Assembly (NCBI GenBank): GCA_020438245.1
Contig: JAGQUY010000288.1
Span: 1-9,523, forward strand
DNA length: 9,523 nucleotides
Reading direction: 5' to 3'
Source of the DNA: Bacteroidota bacterium
GTDB lineage: Bacteria > CLD3 > SB21
Part shown: piece by piece, positions 1 to 7,148 of the stretch
Numbering within the stretch: the first letter of the stretch is position 1
How the letters are laid out: every line of letters starts with the position of its first letter
Made by a program: the position numbers and the translations under genes
The notes under the pieces: model-generated
Told to the model about the DNA's origin: nothing
The model's input: only the letters and a program-made list of their open reading frames with translations
Databases searched by the model: none

Positions 1-1214
1 ACTTTATGGTACCATTTCCAGGCTTCGGGATTAATGGGTTCTCCGACGGAACCCAGCAGGCGCAGGGAACTGATATCATGCCGTTTCGGCCATGCATCGC
101 CATACCGCATCAACCCTCGAATGGCCGTGGGAGACGTGTACAGAATCGTAATACCGTACTTCTCTACCATTTGCCACCACCTGTTGGGGTAGGGATGGTT
201 GGGTGCTCCTTCGTACATGACCACTGTTGTACCGTTGATGAGAGGTCCATATACAATGTAGCTGTGTCCCGTAATCCATCCGGGATCGGCCGCGCACCAC
301 CAGCGGTCCTCATCCTTGATATCGAATACGTAACGGTGCGTGGATGAAGTGTACACGGAGTAGCCACCATGCGTGTGCACCAACCCCTTGGGCTTGCCGG
401 TGGTTCCCGATGTGTACAGAATAAACAGCATGTCCTCTGCATCCGTGACTTCGGTAGGGCACCGGGGATTGGCGATCGGAAGTCCCATCAGATCATCATA
501 CCAGAAATCCCGATCGGTTTCCATGTCAACGTCATGACCAGTGCGGCGAACACAAATACAGACTTCCACGGTTGGTGATTTTCGCATGGCATCATTGGCG
601 ATGGCTTTCAGATCATTCACTTTGCCGCGCCTCCATCCGCCATCGGCGGTAATGACCACACGAGACTTTGCATCTTCAATACGGGCGGCAAGCGCTTCTA
701 CACTGAATCCCCCGTAGACAACACTGTGCGCAGCGCCGACCTTCGCACAGGCCAGCATGGCGAACATCAGCTCGGGTATCTGAGGCATGTAAATCGTGAC
801 AATCTCGCCTTTCCGAACCCCCATGCTTTTAAGGACGTTGGCGAACTTTGATACTTCGCGATTCAATGCATGATAGGAAAAAGTGCGAACATCTCCAGGT
901 TCTCCTTCCCAGATCAATGCAAGCTTGTTCCGACGCCACGTCTTCAAGTGCCTATCGATGGCATTTTGAACAATGTTGGTTTTTCCACCCACAAACCACT
1001 GGTAAAAAGGTTTCTTGCTGTCGTCCAAAACCTTCTTCCACGGCTCGTACCAGTCGAGTTTCGCCGCTTCTTCCGCCCAGAAAGATTCCCGGTCTTCGAT
1101 TGATCGCTTGTAGATCGCATCGTAATCCCGAACAATGGCCTGTTCGACCACCTGTGCGGAGGGATGAAAAACTTCGCTCGATTGTGCCGATGACGAAAGC
1201 TTCGACTCGCTCAT
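1..1214 (-). CDS. acs: Acetyl-CoA synthetase (AMP-forming), N-terminal 404 residues, truncated by window edge
   Basis: Reading the minus strand from ATG at 1214 gives 404 uninterrupted codons that run off the left edge. Members of this family activate acetate with ATP to acetyl-AMP and then form acetyl-CoA in the cytoplasm. Visible landmarks are an ACAS_N-like N-terminus (FWAEEAAKLDWYEPW near 46-59), the phosphate-binding loop YTSGTTGKPKG at 267-277, ADPGWITGHSY at 309-319 and GSVGEPINPEAW at 388-399. These match acetyl-CoA synthetases closely. The C-terminal roughly 240 residues, with the DTWWQTE acetate-pocket segment and the regulatory lysine, lie outside the window. The start is supported by GGAGA at 1222-1226, seven bases upstream. 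The gene is divergent from the PLP enzyme gene. Propionyl-CoA synthetase or another short-chain acyl-CoA synthetase cannot be excluded without the missing pocket residues. Confidence 0.9.
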   Translation of the reverse strand, partial: MSESKLSSSAQSSEVFHPSAQVVEQAIVRDYDAIYKRSIEDRESFWAEEAAKLDWYEPWKKVLDDSKKPFYQWFVGGKTNIVQNAIDRHLKTWRRNKLALIWEGEPGDVRTFSYHALNREVSKFANVLKSMGVRKGEIVTIYMPQIPELMFAMLACAKVGAAHSVVYGGFSVEALAARIEDAKSRVVITADGGWRRGKVNDLKAIANDAMRKSPTVEVCICVRRTGHDVDMETDRDFWYDDLMGLPIANPRCPTEVTDAEDMLFILYTSGTTGKPKGLVHTHGGYSVYTSSTHRYVFDIKDEDRWWCAADPGWITGHSYIVYGPLINGTTVVMYEGAPNHPYPNRWWQMVEKYGITILYTSPTAIRGLMRYGDAWPKRHDISSLRLLGSVGEPINPEAWKWYHK

Positions 1215-1221
1215 GGCTTGG

Positions 1222-1226
1222 TCTCC
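1222..1226 (-). promoter_or_regulatory. Ribosome binding site of the acetyl-CoA synthetase gene
   Basis: On the minus strand this reads GGAGA, seven bases before ATG at 1214. It fixes the start of the acyl-CoA synthetase reading frame. Confidence 0.7.
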
Positions 1227-1309
1227 GATATTGCTTGATGACAGATTCAAGACTGAAAGGCTATTCAATTTTGGAAAATCTGACTAAAAATCAATGGTAA
1301 TGTTGGTGC

Positions 1310-1338
1310 TTGAACGCGCTTCGGCGAATGTCTATTTT
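1310..1338 (+). promoter_or_regulatory. Possible sigma-70-like promoter for the PLP enzyme operon
   Basis: TTGAAC (1310-1315) is separated by 17 bases from TATTTT (1333-1338), lying about 60 bases before the ATG at 1401. Each hexamer matches the enterobacterial consensus at four of six positions and the spacing is ideal. Such matches are common by chance in AT-rich spacers, and the sigma consensus of this organism is unknown, so this is tentative. Confidence 0.35.
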
Positions 1339-1390
1339 AAAAAGCTGGCCGCGAGGATGCGCCATTGCGCAGAACCTGTATCCATATACC

Positions 1391-1395
1391 AGGAG
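1391..1395 (+). promoter_or_regulatory. Ribosome binding site AGGAG deciding the PLP enzyme start
   Basis: AGGAG lies five bases before ATG 1401. It supports that start over the in-frame ATG at 1365, whose extra twelve residues look like leader sequence and which has no such site. Confidence 0.8.
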
Positions 1396-1400
1396 ATACT

Positions 1401-2612
1401 ATGAAACAGACATTTGATCCCAGCGCACGAATCCAGGACTATTTGGTGTTCGGTGAATTCGGTGACGTCAATCCGTCCATCACGGATTCTTCGACGTTCA
1501 CATTCATGAATCCAACCCGGATGAAAGAAGTGTTTGATCACGAAATCGAAGGCTGCTTTCTCTATTCCAGACATTGGAACCCCATCAACAAGGATCTTGC
1601 CCGTGCGTTGGCCTGGATGGAGGACAGCGAGGCGGCACAGGTTACCGCATCCGGAATGTCGGCAATTTCCTGTGTGATACTTCAGCTGTGTCATTCCGGG
1701 GACGAAATATTATCAAGCCGGACCATCTACGGCGGTACGTACGCGTTATTCAAGAATTTTCTTCCCCGGCTGGGTATTACCGTCAAATTTGTGAACATGC
1801 AGGATGTGGACGAGGTGAAGAAACAAATTACTTCCAAGACGCGTGTTTTGTATACCGAAGCGGTCAGCAATCCGCTGCTCGAGGTAGCTGATTTGCCGGA
1901 GTTATCAAAACTGGCCCATGGGCACGGGATGAAGCTGGTCGTGGATAACACGTTCAGCCCGATGTCCATTTCGCCGATTCGGCTTGGCGCCGACGTTGTC
2001 ATTCACAGCATGACGAAATTTATCAATGGAACCAGCGATTGCGTCGCCGGATGTATTTGCACAACGAGTGAATTGGTGCATCAACTAACCGACATCAATG
2101 AGGGAGCCTGCATGTTGTTTGGTCCGGTTTTGGACAGTTACCGCGCGGCAAGCATTTTGAAAAATCTTCACAGCCTTCATATACGCGTAAAACAACACAG
2201 TGCCAATGCTCTGTACATGGCAACTGAGCTTGACAAGCTGGGCCTGCGAGTCCACTATCCCGGTCTTCCGGGCCATCCGCAGCATGCGCTCATGAAAACC
2301 ATCATGAATTGGGACTTCGGATTTGGAGGCATGCTTGCATTGGATGTGGAAGAGGAAGCTAAAGCCGATGAGCTTATGACCCGAATGCAGGAGGAAAAGG
2401 TCGGATACCTGGCGGTGAGTTTGGGATACTTCAAGACGCTGTTCAGTGCTCCCGGCCACAGTACCTCTTCGGAAATTCCGGAAGCAGAAAGAAAAAGAAT
2501 GGGGCTCAGCGACGGTCTGGTAAGGGTTTCTGTAGGGCTGGACAATGATATTCATCGCAGCTTTGAGCGCATCAAAAAGGCGCTGATCGAACTAAAACTG
2601 GTATCCGTTTGA
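1401..2612 (+). CDS. Cys/Met-metabolism PLP-dependent enzyme (methionine gamma-lyase / cystathionine gamma-synthase family)
   Basis: This 403-residue protein has full family length (about 390-420). The fold-type I trans-sulfuration signature is clear: YSR at 55-57, SGM at 84-86 in the phosphate-binding loop, PLP-stacking Y110, PLP-pyridine-binding D182 in VVDNTF, the Schiff-base lysine K206 in SMTKFINGTSD, and the C-terminal VRVSVGLDN carrying the carboxylate-binding arginine. Family members cleave or replace gamma-substituents of methionine, homocysteine or O-acylhomoserine, or act on cystathionine. The position equivalent to Cys116 of Pseudomonas putida methionine gamma-lyase is glycine (G112 in IYGGTY), as in synthases and sulfhydrylases, so the exact reaction is undecided. 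It is the first gene of a three-gene unit, and its stop codon overlaps the next start. Confidence 0.9.
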   Translation: MKQTFDPSARIQDYLVFGEFGDVNPSITDSSTFTFMNPTRMKEVFDHEIEGCFLYSRHWNPINKDLARALAWMEDSEAAQVTASGMSAISCVILQLCHSGDEILSSRTIYGGTYALFKNFLPRLGITVKFVNMQDVDEVKKQITSKTRVLYTEAVSNPLLEVADLPELSKLAHGHGMKLVVDNTFSPMSISPIRLGADVVIHSMTKFINGTSDCVAGCICTTSELVHQLTDINEGACMLFGPVLDSYRAASILKNLHSLHIRVKQHSANALYMATELDKLGLRVHYPGLPGHPQHALMKTIMNWDFGFGGMLALDVEEEAKADELMTRMQEEKVGYLAVSLGYFKTLFSAPGHSTSSEIPEAERKRMGLSDGLVRVSVGLDNDIHRSFERIKKALIELKLVSV

Positions 2613-3061
2613 AGCGCATCGAACAGTTTTACGTCATACTTATGGTCGTCTCCTTTGGGAGCCTGATTTATTTTGCCGTCCAGTCCGTTCAGGCGCTGCA
2701 GAGTGATCTTGGCATAGACGCGATCCATCAAATCTACCATCGGAACGCCGAGTTGTTGACGTATGGAGTACCGGGACTCGCACTGCTGTTTCTGGCGGGA
2801 GCCGCAGTGCTCGATTGGAAGTTGAACAAGAGCCGGTATTTTGTGATGGCTGGACTATTTTACATTGTTCTTACCGCTGTGGATTACATGGTTGTATGCG
2901 AATCATACTTTGTATGGATTCGCGGGACCGGTCAATGGAAAGGCAGCTTCTCCGCCTCCTGGATTGTCGGCATTATTTTTGTTCTGACGGGAATGATAGT
3001 AACCGGTGCGGCGTTATGGATTACACAGACGATGAAAGAAATCTTCAATAAGCAGAAATGA
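2609..3061 (+). CDS. Four-helix membrane protein of unknown function
   Basis: This 150-residue protein is not recognised from any family. Four hydrophobic segments are evident at about 8-29, 51-69, 77-97 and 116-138. A polar stretch (about 30-50) lies between helices 1 and 2, and an aromatic, Trp-containing loop (about 98-115) between helices 3 and 4. The C-terminus is basic (MKEIFNKQK), probably cytosolic. The chosen start is TTG at 2609, which shares the bases TTGA with the stop of the PLP enzyme, a typical translational-coupling junction. No good Shine-Dalgarno site is seen. ATG at 2642 would remove eleven residues and cut into helix 1. The gene ends four bases before the metallo-hydrolase gene. 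No catalytic motif is visible; a role as a small inner-membrane accessory protein is only a guess from position. Confidence 0.75.
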   Translation: MKRIEQFYVILMVVSFGSLIYFAVQSVQALQSDLGIDAIHQIYHRNAELLTYGVPGLALLFLAGAAVLDWKLNKSRYFVMAGLFYIVLTAVDYMVVCESYFVWIRGTGQWKGSFSASWIVGIIFVLTGMIVTGAALWITQTMKEIFNKQK

Positions 3062-3065
3062 TACC

Positions 3066-4133
3066 ATGGTCCTCCCACGCAGAAAATTTGTGAAGTATTT
3101 CGGGCTGTCTTTCCTTGGCGGGAAACTTCCCTGGCCCGGAGGCGATGCCGATTCGGAAACGCGGTTTCTGCGTAACGAGAATCTGGAAACGCTGGTGAAC
3201 GGCTACAAAGGCAATCCTTTTGCGAATGGACGATTCATGAACGCCGGAATGGCCAACACAGACAAATCCTTTGGTCAGGTCCTGGGCTGGTTTCTGAGTC
3301 CAAATCCACAAAAGGAAGAGAAGGAGAAGGAGAACTACCAGATTCCCGTGCACCCGTTGGATCAGACAAGCGTAACGCAGGATTGCATCATTTGGCTTGG
3401 TCACGCGTCGTTCCTGATTCGGCTGAATGGAAAATGGATTCTCACCGATCCTTGTTTGACAGCTCCACCGTTTCAAAAAAGATTCACGGCGCTGCCGCTT
3501 CCAATAGAAAAAATTCGAGCAGACTACATTCTCATCTCACACGGACACTATGATCATCTGGATTCAGAATCCATGGAGAAACTGAACGGTCAAGGGACGA
3601 CGGTATTGGCACCTCTTCGAATGAAGAAGCTATTGGAAAAGATGAATTCAGACGTGCACATTCAGGAGGCCGGCTGGTATCAGGTATATCAGATCGATGA
3701 GTCGTTCAAGATAAGTTTCTTACCTGCACAGCACTGGTATCTGCGCGTCCCCTGGGACCGGAACAAGATCTTGTGGGGGAGTTTTATGATCGAAACTCCG
3801 GAAAAAAAGATTTATTTCGCGGGCGATACGGGGTACGCACCCCATTTTTCCGAACTTGGTAAGTTGTTTCCAGGCATCGACTATGCATTAATGCCCATCG
3901 GCGCATACAAGCCTCCAGGCATCATGCGAGGAAATCATACCGATCCGGAAGAAGCGGTGCGCGCCTTCAATGAACTGGGCGCCAAGACCTTCATTCCCAT
4001 GCATTTCGGCACCTTCGACCTGGCCGATGAGCCCCGGGGAGAGCCGATTCGTTGGCTAAAAGAACTTAACGAACAGGGAAAACTGGACGGTCAACTGAAA
4101 TTGCCGGATCTGGGAGAACCGGTGTTGATTTGA
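3066..4133 (+). CDS. NAPE-PLD-like metallo-beta-lactamase-fold hydrolase
   Basis: This 355-residue protein carries the full metal-binding set of the metallo-beta-lactamase fold: SHGHYDHLD with H159, H161, D163 and H164, then H223 in AQHW, D254 in FAGDTGY and H313 in MHFGTF. The segments WLGHASFLI, WGSFMIET, ALMPIGAY and GTFDLADEP are characteristic of the branch that includes N-acyl-phosphatidylethanolamine phospholipase D and bacterial RomA/UlaG-like hydrolases. The likely activity is hydrolysis of a phosphodiester or lactone, possibly on a phospholipid. The N-terminus has PRRKFVK followed by a short hydrophobic run (11-18), resembling a twin-arginine export signal or N-terminal anchor. A charged Lys/Glu-rich linker (about 79-90) precedes the catalytic domain. 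It is the last gene of the unit and is followed by a terminator. The true substrate is unknown. Confidence 0.9.
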   Translation: MVLPRRKFVKYFGLSFLGGKLPWPGGDADSETRFLRNENLETLVNGYKGNPFANGRFMNAGMANTDKSFGQVLGWFLSPNPQKEEKEKENYQIPVHPLDQTSVTQDCIIWLGHASFLIRLNGKWILTDPCLTAPPFQKRFTALPLPIEKIRADYILISHGHYDHLDSESMEKLNGQGTTVLAPLRMKKLLEKMNSDVHIQEAGWYQVYQIDESFKISFLPAQHWYLRVPWDRNKILWGSFMIETPEKKIYFAGDTGYAPHFSELGKLFPGIDYALMPIGAYKPPGIMRGNHTDPEEAVRAFNELGAKTFIPMHFGTFDLADEPRGEPIRWLKELNEQGKLDGQLKLPDLGEPVLI

Positions 4134-4157
4134 ATTCTGTGGATAAGTAAAACAATT

Positions 4158-4185
4158 AAGGGCTCCATTTTCGGGAGCCCTTTTT
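4158..4185 (+). terminator. Rho-independent terminator between convergent genes
   Basis: A nine-base-pair stem (4158-4166 with 4174-4182, core GGGCTCC/GGAGCCC) with a seven-base loop runs into a T-tract ending at 4185. It lies 24 bases after the hydrolase stop. On the minus strand the stem is followed by TTAATTG and lies just past the metalloprotease stop, so it may work in both directions, more weakly on that side. Confidence 0.9.
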
Positions 4186-4200
4186 CAGTTGGTTTTAAGT

Positions 4201-6879
4201 CTAGCGGATTCCTTTCGCATCGACGGTTGCATTGATTTGGGTGAGACAATCGTCCAGATGTGCACGTGTCATCGTGTCGAGGCCACCCATTTTCAGGACC
4301 GTTTCGATGGCACCACGTAGTTGAATAAGGTCTGCCCGGGCGAGTGTGGATGCATCCTGAGGAGAGAGGAAGTAGCCGGCCGGCTGGCTTCCACTTGACG
4401 GCGTGTAATAGGCCGAGAGCATGGGATGCAGCGCCAACCACGAAATCCTATCCAAGTGCGATCGTTGAAGGTTTCGGCGGAAACTATTGATGTTTTTTCC
4501 AGTTTCGAGTTCGCTCCATACCGCGGTTCTGACACCGGAAAACAGATCTTCCATCTGAAACACCTTTTCTCCCGTCTTGTAGTGCAGTTGCATGTCGAGT
4601 ATCCGGTTAAGAACGATCGGATGGAACATCCTGTCGATGGCAAACCGCTGAATGGCCAGAACGATGTCGTGCACCGGATAGTCTGCTCGCGGTTGGTAGA
4701 AAATCGAAAAATCAAAATCGTAGAAACGTTCCGAAGCCAGTTTGTTCAGAAGATCGGGTGAAAATCGGAATGCCTCCGGTCCCAGAATATGGGTATTGAT
4801 AAACGTAAGAGCAGCCAGCTGCTTTTCAGCCGGAACAGGTTCAAATGGAAGTCTGCCATTGGGGTCTCCGACGTGATCCCGCCGATGATACATGCCGCCG
4901 ACAAATTTGGATACGGTCGCGCTGGCAAGAAAGTATTCCCTGATGGCTTGCCCAAAGACCATCCGGAGTTTTTGATATCGTTGTCCCTTGGTCTCAAAGT
5001 TCTTTTCCAGAGTCGTTAGAATTTCATCTGCAAGGGCGATGCGGGTCTCATAGTACGCCATGGGTTCGTCCGAGAGGTCCCAGACATTGGTCACAGGGTC
5101 CATTCCCTGCGGGGCAAAACCAAATCCATCCTCATCGGTGCCGTAAGCCAATTTGGGCTCGGCCACCCTGCTTGCTATTTTTGAGAGTTCACCCAATTCA
5201 TCTTCAGGCGTTTTCCCCGAGATCGGTTTGTACGCATACTCTATGGCCCAGAAATCATAGGTGCCGACATTGGTTTGCCAGTATTGACCTTGTCGTGCAT
5301 CTTTCGGGGCCAGATTAACCGGAATATAATCCATTAGGGAGCCGGTTATTCCCTCTGCGGCGGTAATGCTGCGATCCTGAATGGACTTCATCGTCTGTGA
5401 GGTGCTTGCTCTGAAATTATGGCGAAGGCCGAGGGTGTGTCCCACTTCGTGGGCTGCCACATGGGTCAGGAATTCATTTACATATTTTTTTGCGGCGTCG
5501 GATGACGGCGTGAGATGTTCACGGGCTTCCAATATGCTGAACCCGAATGCCAGTTGACGGATCGCTCCCTTCGCATATGTACAATTCATCAAATTGAGAA
5601 AAGGGGGTTCTTCCAGGTTGCCCCCGGCGTCGTGGAAATATTTCCCGGGCTCCACAACCTCATCAAACTCTCTGAAAGCATAACGAATCATGTCGGCACT
5701 GAAGCGGATATCGGCGTCGTAAATTTGTCCGGTGAAAGGGTCTGTCCGCGAAGGTCCTACTGCATATCCGTCGCCGGGTTTTACCATCCAGCGAAGGGTA
5801 TTGTACCGCACGTCTGCCGGATCCCAGTCGGCATCGTCCGGCATTTGTTTCACCACTAGTGCGTTTTTGAATCCGATTTTCTCAAACGCTTTGTTCCAGG
5901 CCAGGACACCGTTTTTCAACGCTTCCCGATATTCGAAGGGTATGGTATTTTCGAGCCAGAAAACAATGGGCTCCTTCGGTTCACTGAGTGTTGCGCCGGG
6001 GTTCTTTTTTTCCAGGTTCCACCGGTTGACGTATCGTTTAAAGGCAGTTTCGTCTGCCAAATTGGTATAATCCTGATACATCGTCATGAAGTGTCCGATT
6101 CGGTCGTCTGCAAACCGGGGTCGGTACCCGTTCTGTGGGAGTGTTGACAGGGAATACCGGTATCGATGAAGCATGCTTCGACTGTCGGCTATCATTTGAT
6201 TGGTCGGTTTTGGATTGCTGTTCTTGAAACTCAATACCGTTTCAATTTCGGTATTCATCGGAAATGATTTCAACAACCCCAAATAACTCTCCGATTTGTC
6301 AAAAGAGTAATTGACCTTCTTATCACTGAGAGCATTCCCGATCATTTCATAGTCCTGGAGAAACAGGGAAGAAAGATCGACGAGAAAACTTTTTCGATCG
6401 GGATGCGGCTTGCCCTCGATGGACGCCGATGCAATAACCGAACTGGAGACTCCGCGCTTCACGGCCCTGGCAATGGGTGATTTCGGGTCTGCCCGGTAAT
6501 AAACATTTTTGTGAATCAGTTGGATTTTTTTTCCAATTTTTTGAAAGAAAAATGGAAAGGCATCAAGCATGGCACCCGAATCAAAATAATATCCGTCTCC
6601 GGCCTCCAGGGTCACATTGCAAAGAAACAGGGTATCCAGCTGGTCCGGTTTAATTTCGAGATAGGCCTTGTTTTCATCTTCCTTGAGATAGATGGTAAAA
6701 AGCCCTTGGATTGTTTTGCACTCTTTGATGACATCCTCGAACGACTTCTCTGTATCTTTTGATGTTCCTTTTTTCGTCGAGTCGGCGGGCGTCTTCAGAG
6801 AATCCGCAGGGGTTATCGGTTTGTCCTGACTGAAAAGCACTCCGGTCAGGAAAAAGAGGAACAGAAGGAATCGGGTCAT
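4201..6879 (-). CDS. Secreted zinc-dependent metalloprotease (met-zincin, DUF5117/DUF4953 type)
   Basis: This 892-residue protein begins with a Sec signal peptide (hydrophobic residues 4-16, probable cleavage after LFS at about 17) and then a Thr/Lys/Ser-rich linker (about 20-45). It contains the extended zinc motif HEVGHTLGLRH with H477, catalytic E478, H481 and H487, and a downstream SLMDY whose M516 fits the Met-turn of metzincins. The long N-terminal region (about 45-300) and the WLENTIPFEYREAL segment (308-321) before the protease domain agree with the DUF5118/DUF5117/DUF4953 family of large periplasmic or extracellular peptidases. The substrate is unknown. The start is supported by AAGGA at 6888-6892, eight bases upstream. 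It lies 49 bases after the Cys-rich small gene on the same strand and may be cotranscribed with it. It ends facing the terminator of the convergent operon. Confidence 0.92.
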   Translation of the reverse strand: MTRFLLFLFFLTGVLFSQDKPITPADSLKTPADSTKKGTSKDTEKSFEDVIKECKTIQGLFTIYLKEDENKAYLEIKPDQLDTLFLCNVTLEAGDGYYFDSGAMLDAFPFFFQKIGKKIQLIHKNVYYRADPKSPIARAVKRGVSSSVIASASIEGKPHPDRKSFLVDLSSLFLQDYEMIGNALSDKKVNYSFDKSESYLGLLKSFPMNTEIETVLSFKNSNPKPTNQMIADSRSMLHRYRYSLSTLPQNGYRPRFADDRIGHFMTMYQDYTNLADETAFKRYVNRWNLEKKNPGATLSEPKEPIVFWLENTIPFEYREALKNGVLAWNKAFEKIGFKNALVVKQMPDDADWDPADVRYNTLRWMVKPGDGYAVGPSRTDPFTGQIYDADIRFSADMIRYAFREFDEVVEPGKYFHDAGGNLEEPPFLNLMNCTYAKGAIRQLAFGFSILEAREHLTPSSDAAKKYVNEFLTHVAAHEVGHTLGLRHNFRASTSQTMKSIQDRSITAAEGITGSLMDYIPVNLAPKDARQGQYWQTNVGTYDFWAIEYAYKPISGKTPEDELGELSKIASRVAEPKLAYGTDEDGFGFAPQGMDPVTNVWDLSDEPMAYYETRIALADEILTTLEKNFETKGQRYQKLRMVFGQAIREYFLASATVSKFVGGMYHRRDHVGDPNGRLPFEPVPAEKQLAALTFINTHILGPEAFRFSPDLLNKLASERFYDFDFSIFYQPRADYPVHDIVLAIQRFAIDRMFHPIVLNRILDMQLHYKTGEKVFQMEDLFSGVRTAVWSELETGKNINSFRRNLQRSHLDRISWLALHPMLSAYYTPSSGSQPAGYFLSPQDASTLARADLIQLRGAIETVLKMGGLDTMTRAHLDDCLTQINATVDAKGIR

Positions 6880-6928
6880 ACGTTTTTTCCTTTAATAGAC
6901 TTAGGAAGTTGGAAAGGGGGAGCCGTAT

Positions 6929-7138
6929 CTATGTTGGCAACTCGATGGAGTCAAAGCAGGCACGGCTACCGGCGCATTTTTCAGGGGCCACAAGGTCGTT
7001 GTCGGGGCCCGCGGTAGTCATGGTTTTTAGACACCAGTACTGAGCGGTGGAGGAGTCGTCACTTCTCCAGCCGTCGGGGTTATTGGCATCGGGAACATAG
7101 GAAGTTTTGGTTCTCAAATGTTTACAATGGCTGATCAT
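6929..7138 (-). CDS. Small Cys-rich protein in the molybdenum hydroxylase operon
   Basis: This is a 69-residue protein with four cysteines at 5, 36, 55 and 61 (SHCKHL, QYWCLKTM, EKCAGSRACF), two aromatic/Trp positions (W24, W35) and a central GPDNDLV turn. There is no signal peptide or membrane segment. The C-x30-C-x18-C-x5-C pattern, with H4 and H7 next to the first Cys, could bind zinc or an iron-sulfur cluster. It starts 10 bases after the stop of the FAD subunit gene, on the same strand, with only a weak purine-rich site (GTGAAG) upstream. An in-frame ATG at 7195 exists but lies inside the FAD subunit gene, so ATG 7138 is preferred. I cannot name a family. The compositional coherence, the operon position and the conserved-looking Trp/Cys blocks argue that it is a real gene. 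Confidence 0.7.
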   Translation of the reverse strand: MISHCKHLRTKTSYVPDANNPDGWRSDDSSTAQYWCLKTMTTAGPDNDLVAPEKCAGSRACFDSIELPT

Positions 7139-7148
7139 GGTTTTTACT

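Larger units (their letters stand above)
1215..1400. other. Divergent intergenic region between acetyl-CoA synthetase and PLP enzyme genes
   Basis: These 186 bases hold the ribosome binding sites of both divergent genes, the possible plus-strand promoter at 1310-1338, and a small perfect hairpin TGCGC-CATT-GCGCA at 1358-1371 that would lie in the leader of the plus-strand operon. No convincing minus-strand promoter could be picked out and no known riboswitch fold was recognised. Confidence 0.5.

Noticed and set aside
848..1300. Plus-strand open frame of 150 codons opposite the acetyl-CoA synthetase
   Set aside because: The minus strand here encodes an uninterrupted synthetase with family motifs throughout; the plus-strand frame is a shadow.
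1365..1400. Longer start (ATG 1365) for the PLP enzyme
   Set aside because: The strong AGGAG at 1391-1395 is correctly spaced for ATG 1401 and the twelve extra residues do not look like part of the family.
1320..1400. SAM riboswitch or T-box before the sulfur amino acid enzyme
   Set aside because: The likely leader is only about 60 bases, too short for these elements, and no conserved core or terminator-like hairpin with a T-tract was found.
2085..2555. Minus-strand open frame of 156 codons opposite the PLP enzyme
   Set aside because: It is antisense to a confidently identified gene, with no recognisable protein features.
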